A DNA stretch of 64,000 nucleotides from NCBI RefSeq assembly GCF_018130785.1, contig NZ_JAFCJT010000013.1, positions 112,523 through 176,522 of the forward strand, read 5' to 3'. The DNA is from Bradyrhizobium liaoningense. Its GTDB lineage: Bacteria; Pseudomonadota; Alphaproteobacteria; Rhizobiales; Xanthobacteraceae. The notes under the pieces were generated by a model. The model was not told where the DNA came from and ran no database searches. It saw only the letters and a list, made by a program, of their open reading frames with translations. Both the position numbers and the translations under genes were made by a program. Position 1 is the stretch's first letter. Each line of letters begins with the position of its first letter. Below are positions 35,201 to 44,008 of this stretch, piece by piece.

Positions 35201-38145
35201 ATGGCTATCTACTCATGTTCTGGACGATGCATGTCCAGGAAGGGCGTGATCTGCTGCGGCGCGCGTTTGAGACTGCAAACCAGATCGGTGACCTCACTTT
35301 TGCGGCGTATTACTACACCCACTTGAACACGTATCTTATCGCGGCCGGCGATCCGCTCGATAACGTGCAAGTCGAGGTCGAGCATGGTCTCGCGTTCGCG
35401 CGCAGCATGCGGTTCGGCTTTGCGATTGACTCTATCGCAGGCCAGCTCGGGCTGGTTCGGACACTCCGCGGCTTGACGCCGATTTTCGGTCGCTTTGACG
35501 ATGGGCAGTTTGACGAACTCCTGCTGGAATCCCGCTTCCGCGGGAACCCGGATCTGGCGTTGGCCGAGGGCTCGTATTGGACCCGCAAGCTTCAGGCACG
35601 CTTCTTTGCCGGCGACTATGCGGGCGCCCTCGAGGCCTCATCGAGGGCGCAACAGCTGCAGCCGACATCGGCGTCTTTCTTCGAATGCGCGGAATATCAC
35701 TTTTATAGCGCGCTCTCCAGAGCAGCATCCTGCGAGTCCGCGGCGGCGGGCCAATGGCAGGAGCATGTCAGTGCACTGGCGGCGCACCACCGACAGCTCG
35801 AGGTCTGGGCGGCGGCTTGCCCGGACAACTTCGAAGACCGCGCCGCCCTTGTCGGGGCTGAAGTTGCCCGCATCGAAGGCCGAACGCTTGATGCCGAGCA
35901 TCTTTACGAGCGCGCTATCCACTCGGCACACACGCACGGCTTGGTCCACAATGAGGCGCTCGCCAACGAGATCGCCGCACGCTTCTACTCCGCACGTGGG
36001 TTCGAGAAGATCGCGCGGGCTTATCTGCGGGACGCGAGGTGCGCATACATCCTCTGGGGAGCCGGCGGAAAGGTGCGCCAACTCGACGAGTTGTATCCGT
36101 ACCTCAGAGAGGAAAAGCCGGTTGTCGGTGCCACGAGCACAATTGGCGCATCCCTCGAACAACTTGATCTAGCTACCGTTATCAAAATCTCGCAAGCCGT
36201 ATCGGGCGAGATCGTATTGGAAAAGCTGCTCGACACGTTGATGCGCACGGCGATTGAGCACGCGGGTGCCGTGCGAGGTCTGTTGATCCTTGCGGCAGGT
36301 GATGGGTATCGGATCGAGGCGGAAGTCACGACCAGCAACAATGCGGTGACCGTCGGCCAGCGACCGGCAAGTGTAACCGCTGCAGATCTGCCGGAGTCCA
36401 TCCTCCACTACGTGATCCGGACGAAAGAGAGTGTTCTTCTCCACGACGCTTGCACTGCCGCAAACCCGTTTTCCGCCGATGAATACATTCATCAGCGTCA
36501 TGCCCGTTCTATTCTCTGCCTGCCGTTGCTCAAACAGGGCAGGCTGGCCGGCGCGCTCTACCTCGAAAACAACCTGACGGCCCACGTCTTCACGCCTGAC
36601 CGCGTCACAGTGTTGAATGTGCTTGCATCGCAGGCGGCGATCTCGCTCGAAAATTCGAGGCTTTATCGCGACATCGAAGATCGTGAAGGCAAGATTCGGC
36701 GTCTGGTCGACGCCAACATCATCGGGATCATCATTGCCGATCGCGAAGGTCGAATTCTAGAGGCGAATGACGCGTTTCTGCGCATCCTAGGATATGACCG
36801 TGAGGACATAGTCTCGGGACGCGTGCGCTGGACGGAGTTGTCCGCGCCCGAATGGCGCGAGCGCGACGTATTGACTCTGGCTACACTCAACTCGACCGGA
36901 ACAGTTCAGCCTTTCGAGAAAGAGTATATCCGGAAAGACGGCAGCCGCGTTCCTGTGCTTATCGGCGCCGCCCTGTTCAAGGAAGGAGGCGACGAGGGCC
37001 TCGCATTCGTGCTCGATTTGACGGAGCGCAAACGTATCGAGGAGGCGCTTAGCCAAGCACAGAGACTCAGTCGCACCGGCAATTGGATCTACGACGCGAC
37101 CACTATGCGTTACCTTTATTGGTCGGATGAGAGTTACCGGATCTGGGGATTTGATCCGCAGCAGGGCCTTCCAAGTCGGCAGAGTATGTGGCAGCGCATT
37201 CACCCAGAGGACCGCGATCGTGTATGGACAACGGTTCAGGACGCCGTGCGTGAAACGACAGATATGATTGCCGAGTTCAGACTCCTCCTGCCTGATGGAA
37301 AAATCAAATGGGTCGAGGGAACTAGCTATCACGTGTTTTCGCCCCGGGGCACTCTGGCCGAGGTTATCTCCACAACCGTCGATGTGACGGAACGAAGACG
37401 GGCGCAGGACGAACGTGAAAAGCTGCGTCAGCTTGAGTTGGACTTCGCGCACATGAATCGCGTGAGCATGATGGGAGAACTGGCGGCTTCGCTGTCTCAC
37501 GAAATTCTGCATCCGATCGCTACTGCTCGTAACAACGCCCGCGCGGGGATGCGATTTCTGGAGATGAGACCGCTAAACCTGAACGAGATCAGGGAAGCGC
37601 TCGCCTGCGTTGTGAGGGATGCGGACCGCGCCAAAGATATCGTCGGACGGATGCGCGATCACATCAAGAAGGCACCGCTGCGAAAGGAGCGCTTCGATCT
37701 CAATTCAGCCGTCAATGAGGTGATTGTACTGGCGCAGAGCGTCATTCACAGGAACAGCGTTTCGGTCCACACCCAACTCGCCGATGGACTGCCCCTGGTC
37801 ATGGGGGACTGCGTTCAGCTGCAGCAGGTTTTGCTGAACTTGATCCTGAACGCAGCGGAAGCGATGGGCTTGGTCGAGGAAGGGCCGAGAGAGCTATTGG
37901 TCAGTACCGAGGGGGATCAGACTGGCACCGTTGTAGCCGTACGGGATTCGGGGCGGGGCATTGATCCAGAGCATCTCGATTTGGTCTTCGACGCCTTTTA
38001 CACCACGAAGTCTGGTGGGATAGGGATGGGCTTGTCGATATGCCGTTCCATCATTCAAGCGCATGGAGGCAAGTTGTGGGTAGAAGCTAACGAACCTCGC
38101 GGCGCTTTATTTCAGTTTACGCTGCCGGCGGACAACGGCTCATGA
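32257..38145 (+). CDS. Multidomain kinase-like / AAA ATPase / GAF-PAS sensor histidine kinase
   Basis: 1962 residues in the order: protein-kinase-like domain (about 1-290; IHKDIKPANIMV, APEQTGRMNRSIDARSDLYSLG), AAA_16 ATPase (about 300-620; Walker A SGYSGIGKSAV near 333, Walker B LALFLDDLQWID near 463), helical repeat region (about 680-1290), GAF (about 1305-1470), two PAS domains (about 1480-1590 and 1600-1715), then histidine kinase with H-box LSHEILHP near 1747 and a C-terminal ATPase (NLILNAAEA, DSGRGIDPEH, GIGMGLS). The kinase domain has GFG where DFG is expected and no clear VAIK lysine, so it may be a scaffold. Known as a trifunctional signalling family; input unknown. Overlaps the converging response regulator by 6 bases. 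Confidence 0.93.
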   Translation: MVQQSLNVTYPEGCSQVLWEDGDRAFSRGWRLDEKGNRLAVLRVTSAAGHPSRSTPDPLTHEYDLKDELDGAWAVRPLALMRDAGRIVLVLDDPGGEPLDRLLRGPMEIGRFLRLAIAVASALGKLHERGLIHKDIKPANIMVDCADGHVRLTGFGIASRLSRERQAPEPPETIGGTLAYMAPEQTGRMNRSIDARSDLYSLGVTLYRMLTGVLPFTATDPMEWVHCHIARRPASPSERLRSLPASVSAIIMKLLAKTAEERYQTAAGAESDLRRCLAEWETRGDIYEFPPGEHDTPDRLLIPEKLYSRTAEIDTLLASFDRIVAGGRPELVLVSGYSGIGKSAVVHEFHKRLVPTRGLFASGKFDQYKRDIPYATLAQAFQSLIRPLLSKTEVELRQWREALLAALEPNARLIVDLVPELKHIIGEQPPVPELPPLDAQGRFQLVFWRFIGVFARPEHPLALFLDDLQWIDAATLDLLEDLLIRPDERNLLLIGAYRDNEVDPIHPLMRKFEAMRKAGAILHDIVLPPLNCEELAQIIADSIHSEPERIMPLAQLIHEKTAGNPLFAIQFISALADEALLTFDYGEAQWSWDLNRIHAKGYTDNVVDLMVGKLNRLSAETRNTLQRLACLGNDVDFGTLQIICRNSEEEMHGQLWEAVRAGLIFRSQVSYKFLHDRVQEAAYSLIPEDLRAEAHLRIGMLLAAQTTPEKLEETIFEIANQLNRGSHLINSIEELERVAELNLIAGRRAKTSTAYASALNYLVCGVALLPGNPWERQHDLIFELELHRAECEFLTGALAEAEHRLAELSARAATPIERARVTCLQVDLYTTLDRGSRAIAVGLDYLRHLGIDWSPHPTQDEARREYERIWSQLGSRTIESLIDLPLMSNPASLATLDVLTKLGPPAHYTDVNVRSMVICRAVNLSLEGGNCDGSCYAYTVLGRIAGPEFGDYEAGIRFGRLGYELVERRGLKRFQARTYLNYGYLLMFWTMHVQEGRDLLRRAFETANQIGDLTFAAYYYTHLNTYLIAAGDPLDNVQVEVEHGLAFARSMRFGFAIDSIAGQLGLVRTLRGLTPIFGRFDDGQFDELLLESRFRGNPDLALAEGSYWTRKLQARFFAGDYAGALEASSRAQQLQPTSASFFECAEYHFYSALSRAASCESAAAGQWQEHVSALAAHHRQLEVWAAACPDNFEDRAALVGAEVARIEGRTLDAEHLYERAIHSAHTHGLVHNEALANEIAARFYSARGFEKIARAYLRDARCAYILWGAGGKVRQLDELYPYLREEKPVVGATSTIGASLEQLDLATVIKISQAVSGEIVLEKLLDTLMRTAIEHAGAVRGLLILAAGDGYRIEAEVTTSNNAVTVGQRPASVTAADLPESILHYVIRTKESVLLHDACTAANPFSADEYIHQRHARSILCLPLLKQGRLAGALYLENNLTAHVFTPDRVTVLNVLASQAAISLENSRLYRDIEDREGKIRRLVDANIIGIIIADREGRILEANDAFLRILGYDREDIVSGRVRWTELSAPEWRERDVLTLATLNSTGTVQPFEKEYIRKDGSRVPVLIGAALFKEGGDEGLAFVLDLTERKRIEEALSQAQRLSRTGNWIYDATTMRYLYWSDESYRIWGFDPQQGLPSRQSMWQRIHPEDRDRVWTTVQDAVRETTDMIAEFRLLLPDGKIKWVEGTSYHVFSPRGTLAEVISTTVDVTERRRAQDEREKLRQLELDFAHMNRVSMMGELAASLSHEILHPIATARNNARAGMRFLEMRPLNLNEIREALACVVRDADRAKDIVGRMRDHIKKAPLRKERFDLNSAVNEVIVLAQSVIHRNSVSVHTQLADGLPLVMGDCVQLQQVLLNLILNAAEAMGLVEEGPRELLVSTEGDQTGTVVAVRDSGRGIDPEHLDLVFDAFYTTKSGGIGMGLSICRSIIQAHGGKLWVEANEPRGALFQFTLPADNGS

Positions 38146-38532
38146 ATTGTCTTCAGTCGGCGTACCCGGCCGTAGAGCCGAACGCACACATTGCTCGAGA
38201 ATGCCGTCGTCTACTGGCTTGCTAAGGTAGCAAACGACCCCGTCCTTCAGAGCCCGATCCCTGACGGCCGCATCGGGGTAGGCCGTGACGAGGATTGTCG
38301 GGATTGCATATCCTGCATCGACTAAATGCCTGTGCAACTCGACTCCGGTCATTCCGGGCATGTTAACGTCGGTGACCAGGCATGCGGTTTCAGGCAGAGC
38401 ATGCGATGCTAGGAATTCTGCCGCCGAGGCAAACGCTTCGACGGTATAGCCCAGCAACGTTACCAGTTTTCGCATTGACTCTCGATGGGGCTGATCGTCG
38501 TCGACGATGGATATCAGTGTACGGTGCAACAT
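38140..38532 (-). CDS. Single-domain response regulator
   Basis: 130-residue receiver without output domain. ISIVDDDQ acidic pair, phospho-acceptor Asp in ACLVTDVNMPGMTG, conserved Thr in ILVTAYPD and Lys in CYLSKPVDD. FixJ-type receiver, likely a phosphate sink or relay for the adjacent large kinase. The longer frame to 38604 has no clear ribosome site. Tail-to-tail overlap of 6 bases with the kinase gene. Confidence 0.87.
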   Translation of the reverse strand: MLHRTLISIVDDDQPHRESMRKLVTLLGYTVEAFASAAEFLASHALPETACLVTDVNMPGMTGVELHRHLVDAGYAIPTILVTAYPDAAVRDRALKDGVVCYLSKPVDDGILEQCVRSALRPGTPTEDNS

Positions 38533-38751
38533 TGCGCTACCAGGCATCTCCGCCGGTCGGCGAAGCAGCGCCTCGCGCTGCAAGCAACCTAGTGTCACGG
38601 ACATTCCTCAATAAGGCAATGTCGGCGTTCCTAAGCGATGGTTTAGGCGTACGGCCATCGCCTTAAGCAGAATATTCTGTTCATCTGAGCAGATCGTGCG
38701 TAGGGTGTGCCCGAAACGGCAAAATGGTCTTCCCAACGCGGGATACCGGGA

Positions 38752-39387
38752 ATGGTCGAGGCGAATCCCAGTGTCTTGGTTATCGATGACGATCCCGAGT
38801 TTCGCGATTCGGTGGCGCGGCTGTTGCGGACAGTCGGCTTACATACTCGACAATTTTCGTCCGTTCCGGAGTTTCTCAAGGCCGATCCACCAGACGGTCC
38901 TACTTGTCTGGTGCTCGATGTAAGAATGCCTGGGCGAAGTGGTCTCGACCTTCAGAGCGAACTTGTCGCCGCAAACAGGCAAGTGCCGATCATCTTCATC
39001 ACGGCGTACGCCGATGTGCCGATGACTGTGCAGGCAATGAAGGGCGGTGCGATAGAATTCCTTACGAAGCCATTCCGTGATCAGGACCTGCTCGACGCCA
39101 TAGATGCCGGACTCACTCGCGATCGCGCCCGACGCGAGAGCGACCGCCTCGCAATCGCTCTCAGGCGACGTCTCGACACACTCAGTCCCCGCGAGAGTGA
39201 GGTCATGCTCCATGTCGTGGCGGGCCGCCTGAACAAGCAGATCGCCAACGATATCGGCATTGCCGAGTCCACGGTGAAAGTGCATCGCACCAACCTGATG
39301 CGGAAGATGAAGGCGCGTTCGGTTCCGGAGCTCACCAGGATGGCGGATCGGCTCGACATAAGACTAGAGCAGTCCCGGAATTCCTGA
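38752..39387 (+). CDS. FixJ/NarL-type response regulator with LuxR HTH
   Basis: 211 residues: receiver (VLVIDDDPEFRDS, Asp in CLVLDVRMPGRSG, Thr in IFITAYADVP, Lys in EFLTKPFRD) joined to a C-terminal LuxR-type HTH (LSPRESEVMLHVVAGRLNKQIANDIGIAESTVKVHRTNLMRKM). Organisation as in FixJ/NodW. It probably receives phosphate from the large kinase and acts as the transcriptional output. A GTG at 38707 would add 15 residues. Confidence 0.92.
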   Translation: MVEANPSVLVIDDDPEFRDSVARLLRTVGLHTRQFSSVPEFLKADPPDGPTCLVLDVRMPGRSGLDLQSELVAANRQVPIIFITAYADVPMTVQAMKGGAIEFLTKPFRDQDLLDAIDAGLTRDRARRESDRLAIALRRRLDTLSPRESEVMLHVVAGRLNKQIANDIGIAESTVKVHRTNLMRKMKARSVPELTRMADRLDIRLEQSRNS

Positions 39388-39698
39388 GATCGCGTCCCCC
39401 GCATGTTGCTGCGTCGCTGATTTCCTTCTTTGGAGCTCCTAACCGCTCCTTGGATTCGAGGGCGCGCGGTTTGCACCGCCGCCCCTAAGCGATCGCTTAG
39501 GATGGCCAGCGAAAAGCGAGCCTCATCATACCTCCGACCAATCGACCGCAGCTCCGCAAGCCATCAACGTTTGGTCGTCGAACAGACACCGAGGTCGTGT
39601 TCTCACTCTTGCAACGACCGCGAGCGTCCGGATCCGGGCAGGGCGATGCGAGGCTCATCGGTAGAAACAGCCGCACCTTGACGGAGAACAGACAGCCC
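39388..39698. other. Intergenic region before the second LysR gene
   Basis: No gene is supported. The last 25 or so bases (from about 39673) repeat the leader found before the first LysR gene at 10849, so the duplication reaches slightly upstream of the coding region. Confidence 0.5.
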
Positions 39699-40727
39699 AT
39701 GGAGCTTCATCAGGTTCGCTACTTCCTCGCCGTCGCGTCGACGCTCAACTTCACCCGGGCGGCCGAACATTGCAATGTCACGCAGCCTGCTTTGACCAAG
39801 GGAGTGCAGAAGCTCGAGCAGGAGCTCGGCGGCCAGCTGATCTACCGCGAACGCCAGCTCACGCAGCTCACGGATCTTGGAAAGGAAGTCCTTCCGATGC
39901 TGGAACGCACATTGGTGTCGGCCGAGGCCGTGCGTCGCAGGGCTCAAGAGTTCCAACGCAAGGAAATTGCGCCGCTGACGATCGGCCTTGCCCCATCCAT
40001 CTCGGCATCGCTCGTCCTCGATTCAATCGCGGAGATCGCAAAGCTCGTCCCGGGACTTCATGTCGAGCTGCGCGAGGACGCGTCGCAGAAGCTCATCGAC
40101 CTCTTGCTTGAGGGCGAGATCAACGCCGCAATGGTCGGCGACGTGCAGGACGTGCCCGCCCGCATCGACGACTGGTCGCTGTTCGAGGAGCGTTATGTCG
40201 CAGTTCTCGCGCCGACACACCGGCTCGCAGATCGCACCTCGATCGGTATCGATGACCTCCGCGAGACAATCTTGCTGGAACGCGTCGGATGCGACGTCAC
40301 GCCGAAGATCCAACGGTCATATTTTCCCGAAGAGCCGCTCCATCTCGGCCATTGCAGCGGTCACGATTTGCACTTGCAGCACATGGCCGCCGCTGGCTTT
40401 GGCGTGATACTCGCGCCGGAGCACATGCCACGCCTTCCGACGCTCAAGGCCATCCCGCTCGAAGGCGACCCGGTCTTACGGGAGGTGCGGTTACTGGCTG
40501 TGCAGGGACGCTGCTACTCACCTGCGCTGGACGCCTTCGTCAAGTACGCTCGCCTTCGCGACTGGTCGGTCGTTCTTCGCACGGCGGGTCGAGCCCGGGA
40601 AAGCAGTGGAGTCCGTGCGGCTATTGGCGCCTCTCGCCCGAGTAGCCCTGGGGCGCCACAGACGAAGCGAAGCGCGACGACGCGGCAGGTGACAACGCGC
40701 GTGGCGGAGTGGCAGGGGCCGGCGTGA
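39699..40727 (+). CDS. LysR family regulator, copy 2
   Basis: 342-residue LysR-type regulator, about 90% identical by eye to copy 1 over the first 290 residues, including the whole HTH (one visible change, AEHCNV for AEQCNV). The two diverge after the shared RLRDW, and copy 2 has a longer, arginine/serine/threonine-rich tail. With the same recognition helix it should bind the same DNA; effector-domain changes (for example VGCDVTPKIQRSYFPEEPLH against ADCDVAPKIQQSYFPEKPPQ) may alter the inducer. Box G and a GMC oxidoreductase gene follow directly. Confidence 0.92.
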   Translation: MELHQVRYFLAVASTLNFTRAAEHCNVTQPALTKGVQKLEQELGGQLIYRERQLTQLTDLGKEVLPMLERTLVSAEAVRRRAQEFQRKEIAPLTIGLAPSISASLVLDSIAEIAKLVPGLHVELREDASQKLIDLLLEGEINAAMVGDVQDVPARIDDWSLFEERYVAVLAPTHRLADRTSIGIDDLRETILLERVGCDVTPKIQRSYFPEEPLHLGHCSGHDLHLQHMAAAGFGVILAPEHMPRLPTLKAIPLEGDPVLREVRLLAVQGRCYSPALDAFVKYARLRDWSVVLRTAGRARESSGVRAAIGASRPSSPGAPQTKRSATTRQVTTRVAEWQGPA

Positions 40728-40794
40728 TGCGCAGACCGTCTTCGTTTGGTTGAGCGTGAGAGCACGTTGTGGAGCGCTGAGAACCGAAGCGTCC

Positions 40795-40839
40795 GGTCAT
40801 AACGATCATCTATCAACTCGATGGCAAGAGGTCATTTCC
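40795..40839 (+). promoter_or_regulatory. LysR-type regulon box G
   Basis: ATA (40799-40801)-N9-TAT (40811-40813), CAAC, TCGATGG, CA, AGAGGTCATTTCC. It lies 68 bases after the LysR copy 2 stop and 120 bases before the GMC oxidoreductase start, pointing at the latter. Confidence 0.77.
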
Positions 40840-40958
40840 CTTGTCGGCATTGCAACGTCACTCTCCAAAGGCATAGTCCGATCAATCTTGGAGTCAGGCG
40901 CCGCATCAGCAGCTGGTGTTGATTGAGCGATCCGAATGGTACGAAAGAAAAGATTCTA

Positions 40959-42545
40959 ATGTCCCACGAAGCCTACGATTTTGTCATTGTTGGCGCGGGC
41001 GCGGCCGGCTGCGTTGTCGCGAGTTATCTCGCTGTACACACCGATGCGTCGATCGCGCTGATCGAAGCGGGTGACAAGGATGGCGATCCGTTCATCCACA
41101 TTCCAGCAGGCTTTGCGAAGATTCTGGCCCACGACCGGCATGTCTGGAAGTACGAGACGGTCCCCCAGCACGGGACCAGGCGAGCGTATCGCTCAGGCAA
41201 GGTACTCGGCGGCGGCTCCTCGATCAATGCGATGTGCTACGTTCGTGGTCAGATTCGTGATTTCGCTGCGTGGCAGGATGCCGTCGGCGACACCGGTAAA
41301 TGGTCGTATGAAGATCTGCTTCCCGTCTTTATGGCGCAGGAGAACAACGACACCTTCCACGACGAATATCACGGCATCGATGGTGGCCTGGCGGTTCAGT
41401 TGCCCAAAGGCATCAATAAGCTGAACCAATATTGTCTCAAGGCGTTCCAGGAATATGGAATTCCCTATAATCCCGACTATAACGGCAAGACCCAGATCGG
41501 CGTCTCGCCGGTGCAGTCGACCGTCGGAGATCAGCGCCGTTGCAGCGCGGTCGACGCTTATCTGCGCCCACACCTCGCCGCGGGGCGCGTGACACTTCTC
41601 ACCGGCAGGACCGTCGCTCGCATCCTCGTCGAGAACAAGCGGGCTGTCGGCGTCGAGTTCTTGGACAAGAGCCTGAAGAGCATCAGGGCCAACGAAGTTG
41701 TTCTGTCGGCCGGCGCCGTCCATAGCCCGACGATCCTCATGCATTCGGGCATCGGGCCGGCCGCGCAGCTGAGCCAACACGGCATCGCCGTGAACGTCGA
41801 TTCTCCGGAGGTAGGCGAAAATCTACAGGATCACCCGATGGTACCGGTCCGTGTCTATGTGAAGGGTGATCTCGGCTATCAGGCTGCGGCGCAAGGTCTC
41901 GGCAGCGTGAAGGCGGGGTTGCGCTATCTCGTCACGAAAGACGGCCCAGCGTCGGGTAATGGGATCGAGACGGTGACACACTGGAATCCATCCGATTTCG
42001 CCGCAGAACCTACGATCCAATGCTATCACGCCCCTATTGTCTTGAACGAGCAACTCGGTCCGGCGGGCGATCGTTCGGGCATTACTTTCGAACTCGTGGT
42101 GCTTCAGCCCAAAAGCCGCGGCTGGGTGCGGTTGGCCGACAGTGATCCGGCGTCAATGCCCCTCATCCATCCTAACTTCATTGGTGAGGAGGGAGACCTG
42201 AAGGCCGCGGTGGAATCGGTGCGCGCGATTCGCAAGGTCATGGCCCAGGAATCATTGGCCTCGGTCATAGAGGAAGAAATGGATCCCGGCCCGGGCATCA
42301 ACTCGGACGCCGAGATCGGTGAATGGGTGAAGCGTGTCGTGACGACAATGTGGCACCCGGTCGGAACTTGTCGGATGGGCCGAGATGCGCGAGCGGTGGT
42401 TGACGCGAGGCTCAGGGTTCGCGGCGTCGATGGCCTCCGCGTAATCGATGCCTCGATCATGCCGAACATCACCAGCGGCAATACTAACGCTCCGACCCAG
42501 GCGCTTGCGCGCTACGCCGCGAGGATGCTGGTCGAGGATCTCTAA
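40959..42545 (+). CDS. GMC family FAD oxidoreductase (choline/alcohol dehydrogenase-like)
   Basis: 528-residue flavoprotein oxidising an alcohol group. FAD site VIVGAGAAGCVVASYLA at residues 8-24 with the acidic IEAGD; GMC signature 1 near residue 85 (GKVLGGGSSINAMCYVRG), signature 2 near 250 (GAVHSPTILMHSGIGP). The catalytic His is in TMWHPVGTCRMG (about 465) and the paired Asn in SGNTNAPT (about 508). No signal peptide. AAAGAAAAG precedes the ATG. Box G upstream and the nearby molybdenum oxidoreductase suggest alcohol and aldehyde oxidation, but the substrate is unknown. Confidence 0.92.
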   Translation: MSHEAYDFVIVGAGAAGCVVASYLAVHTDASIALIEAGDKDGDPFIHIPAGFAKILAHDRHVWKYETVPQHGTRRAYRSGKVLGGGSSINAMCYVRGQIRDFAAWQDAVGDTGKWSYEDLLPVFMAQENNDTFHDEYHGIDGGLAVQLPKGINKLNQYCLKAFQEYGIPYNPDYNGKTQIGVSPVQSTVGDQRRCSAVDAYLRPHLAAGRVTLLTGRTVARILVENKRAVGVEFLDKSLKSIRANEVVLSAGAVHSPTILMHSGIGPAAQLSQHGIAVNVDSPEVGENLQDHPMVPVRVYVKGDLGYQAAAQGLGSVKAGLRYLVTKDGPASGNGIETVTHWNPSDFAAEPTIQCYHAPIVLNEQLGPAGDRSGITFELVVLQPKSRGWVRLADSDPASMPLIHPNFIGEEGDLKAAVESVRAIRKVMAQESLASVIEEEMDPGPGINSDAEIGEWVKRVVTTMWHPVGTCRMGRDARAVVDARLRVRGVDGLRVIDASIMPNITSGNTNAPTQALARYAARMLVEDL

Positions 42546-42782
42546 CGCACCTAAAGGAAGATCTGGCGCGAGAGAGGCTGATCTCGCCCACGTCTGCTTG
42601 GGCTCTGCGCGATCGGGTTCCCCGCGGTCGACATCTTTCTGGTCGATACCATGTCGTCGCTACAGTTCGCGGCCGCCTCACGTTGTGGGGCGGATCGTTA
42701 CACCGGCTCATCGTGCAGCCGGCGGCATACGTAGCATCCATCATAAAGTGCATGGCGGCTGTGATCGGATCGCGCCTTATAC

Positions 42783-43793
42783 TCAGATATCTGCTTTGCT
42801 CTTCCTGGCCGTCCGCCGATAGTCGCTCGGATCTTGATTGTACGCTTTCCGAAAGGCTCGCACAAAACTTGAACGGCTTTCGTAACCCGCATTCAGAGCA
42901 ACGACGTCGATCGGCATCGAGGTTGTCGTCAAATCGATCGCAGCCTGGCGCATTCTCAAGTCTCGCAGGATGGCTATCGGGGATTGCCCAAAGATGTCCG
43001 AAAAACGCGCCATGAAGGCCGAACGGCTCAATCCTGCGCCGTGTGCCAAGCTTTGAACAGAATGGGCGGCTCCCGGCCGTGCCACCATATCCGCAAATGC
43101 ACGAGTGATTTGCCTATCGGAAAGTATCGAGAATCGTTCGGTCCACCGCTGGGATGACTTGAGTGAACGCCGCACCAGCGAGACGACGATCTGTTTGAGC
43201 AGAGACGCCGTCATGGCTCCGACGCCGACCTCCTGCTGTAGCAGTTCGTCCATGGCCTCGCGAAGCTTGAGATCGATCCTGTCCGCCGGCTCGAATTGCT
43301 CGATCACCGGTTCGCGCAGTTCTCCGAACAGCCTCACGGATTGACCAAACGATGCGTTAAAAAAGCCGCATACCTGGACGATTTCGGGGTGCCCGTCCGG
43401 CACTGCGACGCGGAGGATGCCGTCTCGACGAGTCCAGCAGTCTCTCGAAATGAGCTGCGGCAGACCGCTTCCACCATCAACCTCGATCATGAGCGGAGTG
43501 TTGGGCGGCACAATGATGAGCAAGTGAGGACTCAACGGTATCGTGGGTTCACCGTTGATTGATATGCGTCCCGTGCCGCTTAGGTTGTAGTGGATTCCAG
43601 GCACGTCAATCGTCCCGAATTCAACTCGATGGCCGCGCGGCACCAAAATCTCAGTCAGTGCGATGACATCGATGTCGAGCGCTTGCATCAAATTGTTGAG
43701 GTCTGTTGTAGACAATTTGACAGTGGCCCCTGTCCGCCGTGCACCGTTCTGCTCGACGAGAGTCTGCTTTTGATTCGCTTTCGAAGTGGGCAT
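42783..43793 (-). CDS. AraC family regulator with N-terminal cupin
   Basis: 336 residues. An N-terminal cupin-type sensor (residues about 30-180; LSGTGRISINGEP, PLSPHLLIIVPPNTP) precedes a C-terminal double-HTH AraC domain (AHGAGLSRSAFMARFSDIFGQSPIAILRDLRMRQAAIDL and VALNAGYESRSSFVRAFRKAYNQDPSDYRR). It lies between the GMC oxidoreductase (converging) and the molybdenum oxidoreductase genes, so one of these is the probable target. The first 30 residues are not conserved-looking and a later start is possible. Confidence 0.9.
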   Translation of the reverse strand: MPTSKANQKQTLVEQNGARRTGATVKLSTTDLNNLMQALDIDVIALTEILVPRGHRVEFGTIDVPGIHYNLSGTGRISINGEPTIPLSPHLLIIVPPNTPLMIEVDGGSGLPQLISRDCWTRRDGILRVAVPDGHPEIVQVCGFFNASFGQSVRLFGELREPVIEQFEPADRIDLKLREAMDELLQQEVGVGAMTASLLKQIVVSLVRRSLKSSQRWTERFSILSDRQITRAFADMVARPGAAHSVQSLAHGAGLSRSAFMARFSDIFGQSPIAILRDLRMRQAAIDLTTTSMPIDVVALNAGYESRSSFVRAFRKAYNQDPSDYRRTARKSKADI

Positions 43794-44008
43794 GATCGTA
43801 GTGGTTCTTTAGTGCCAGTTACCGGCACATATAGTGTTCCCGAAGCCCATTCTCTTGCGGTCAACGGGGCATCGTCATGCTACTTGTACGACGGTACCTT
43901 GTCTCTTGATATTAGATCACATTGGGCCTGCGGAAAATGTCAATACGCTTGTAGCCATTGTGCTTCGGGTCCTTTGCTCGGCTACGCGCGCGGGAAAACA
44001 GGTCAGGA

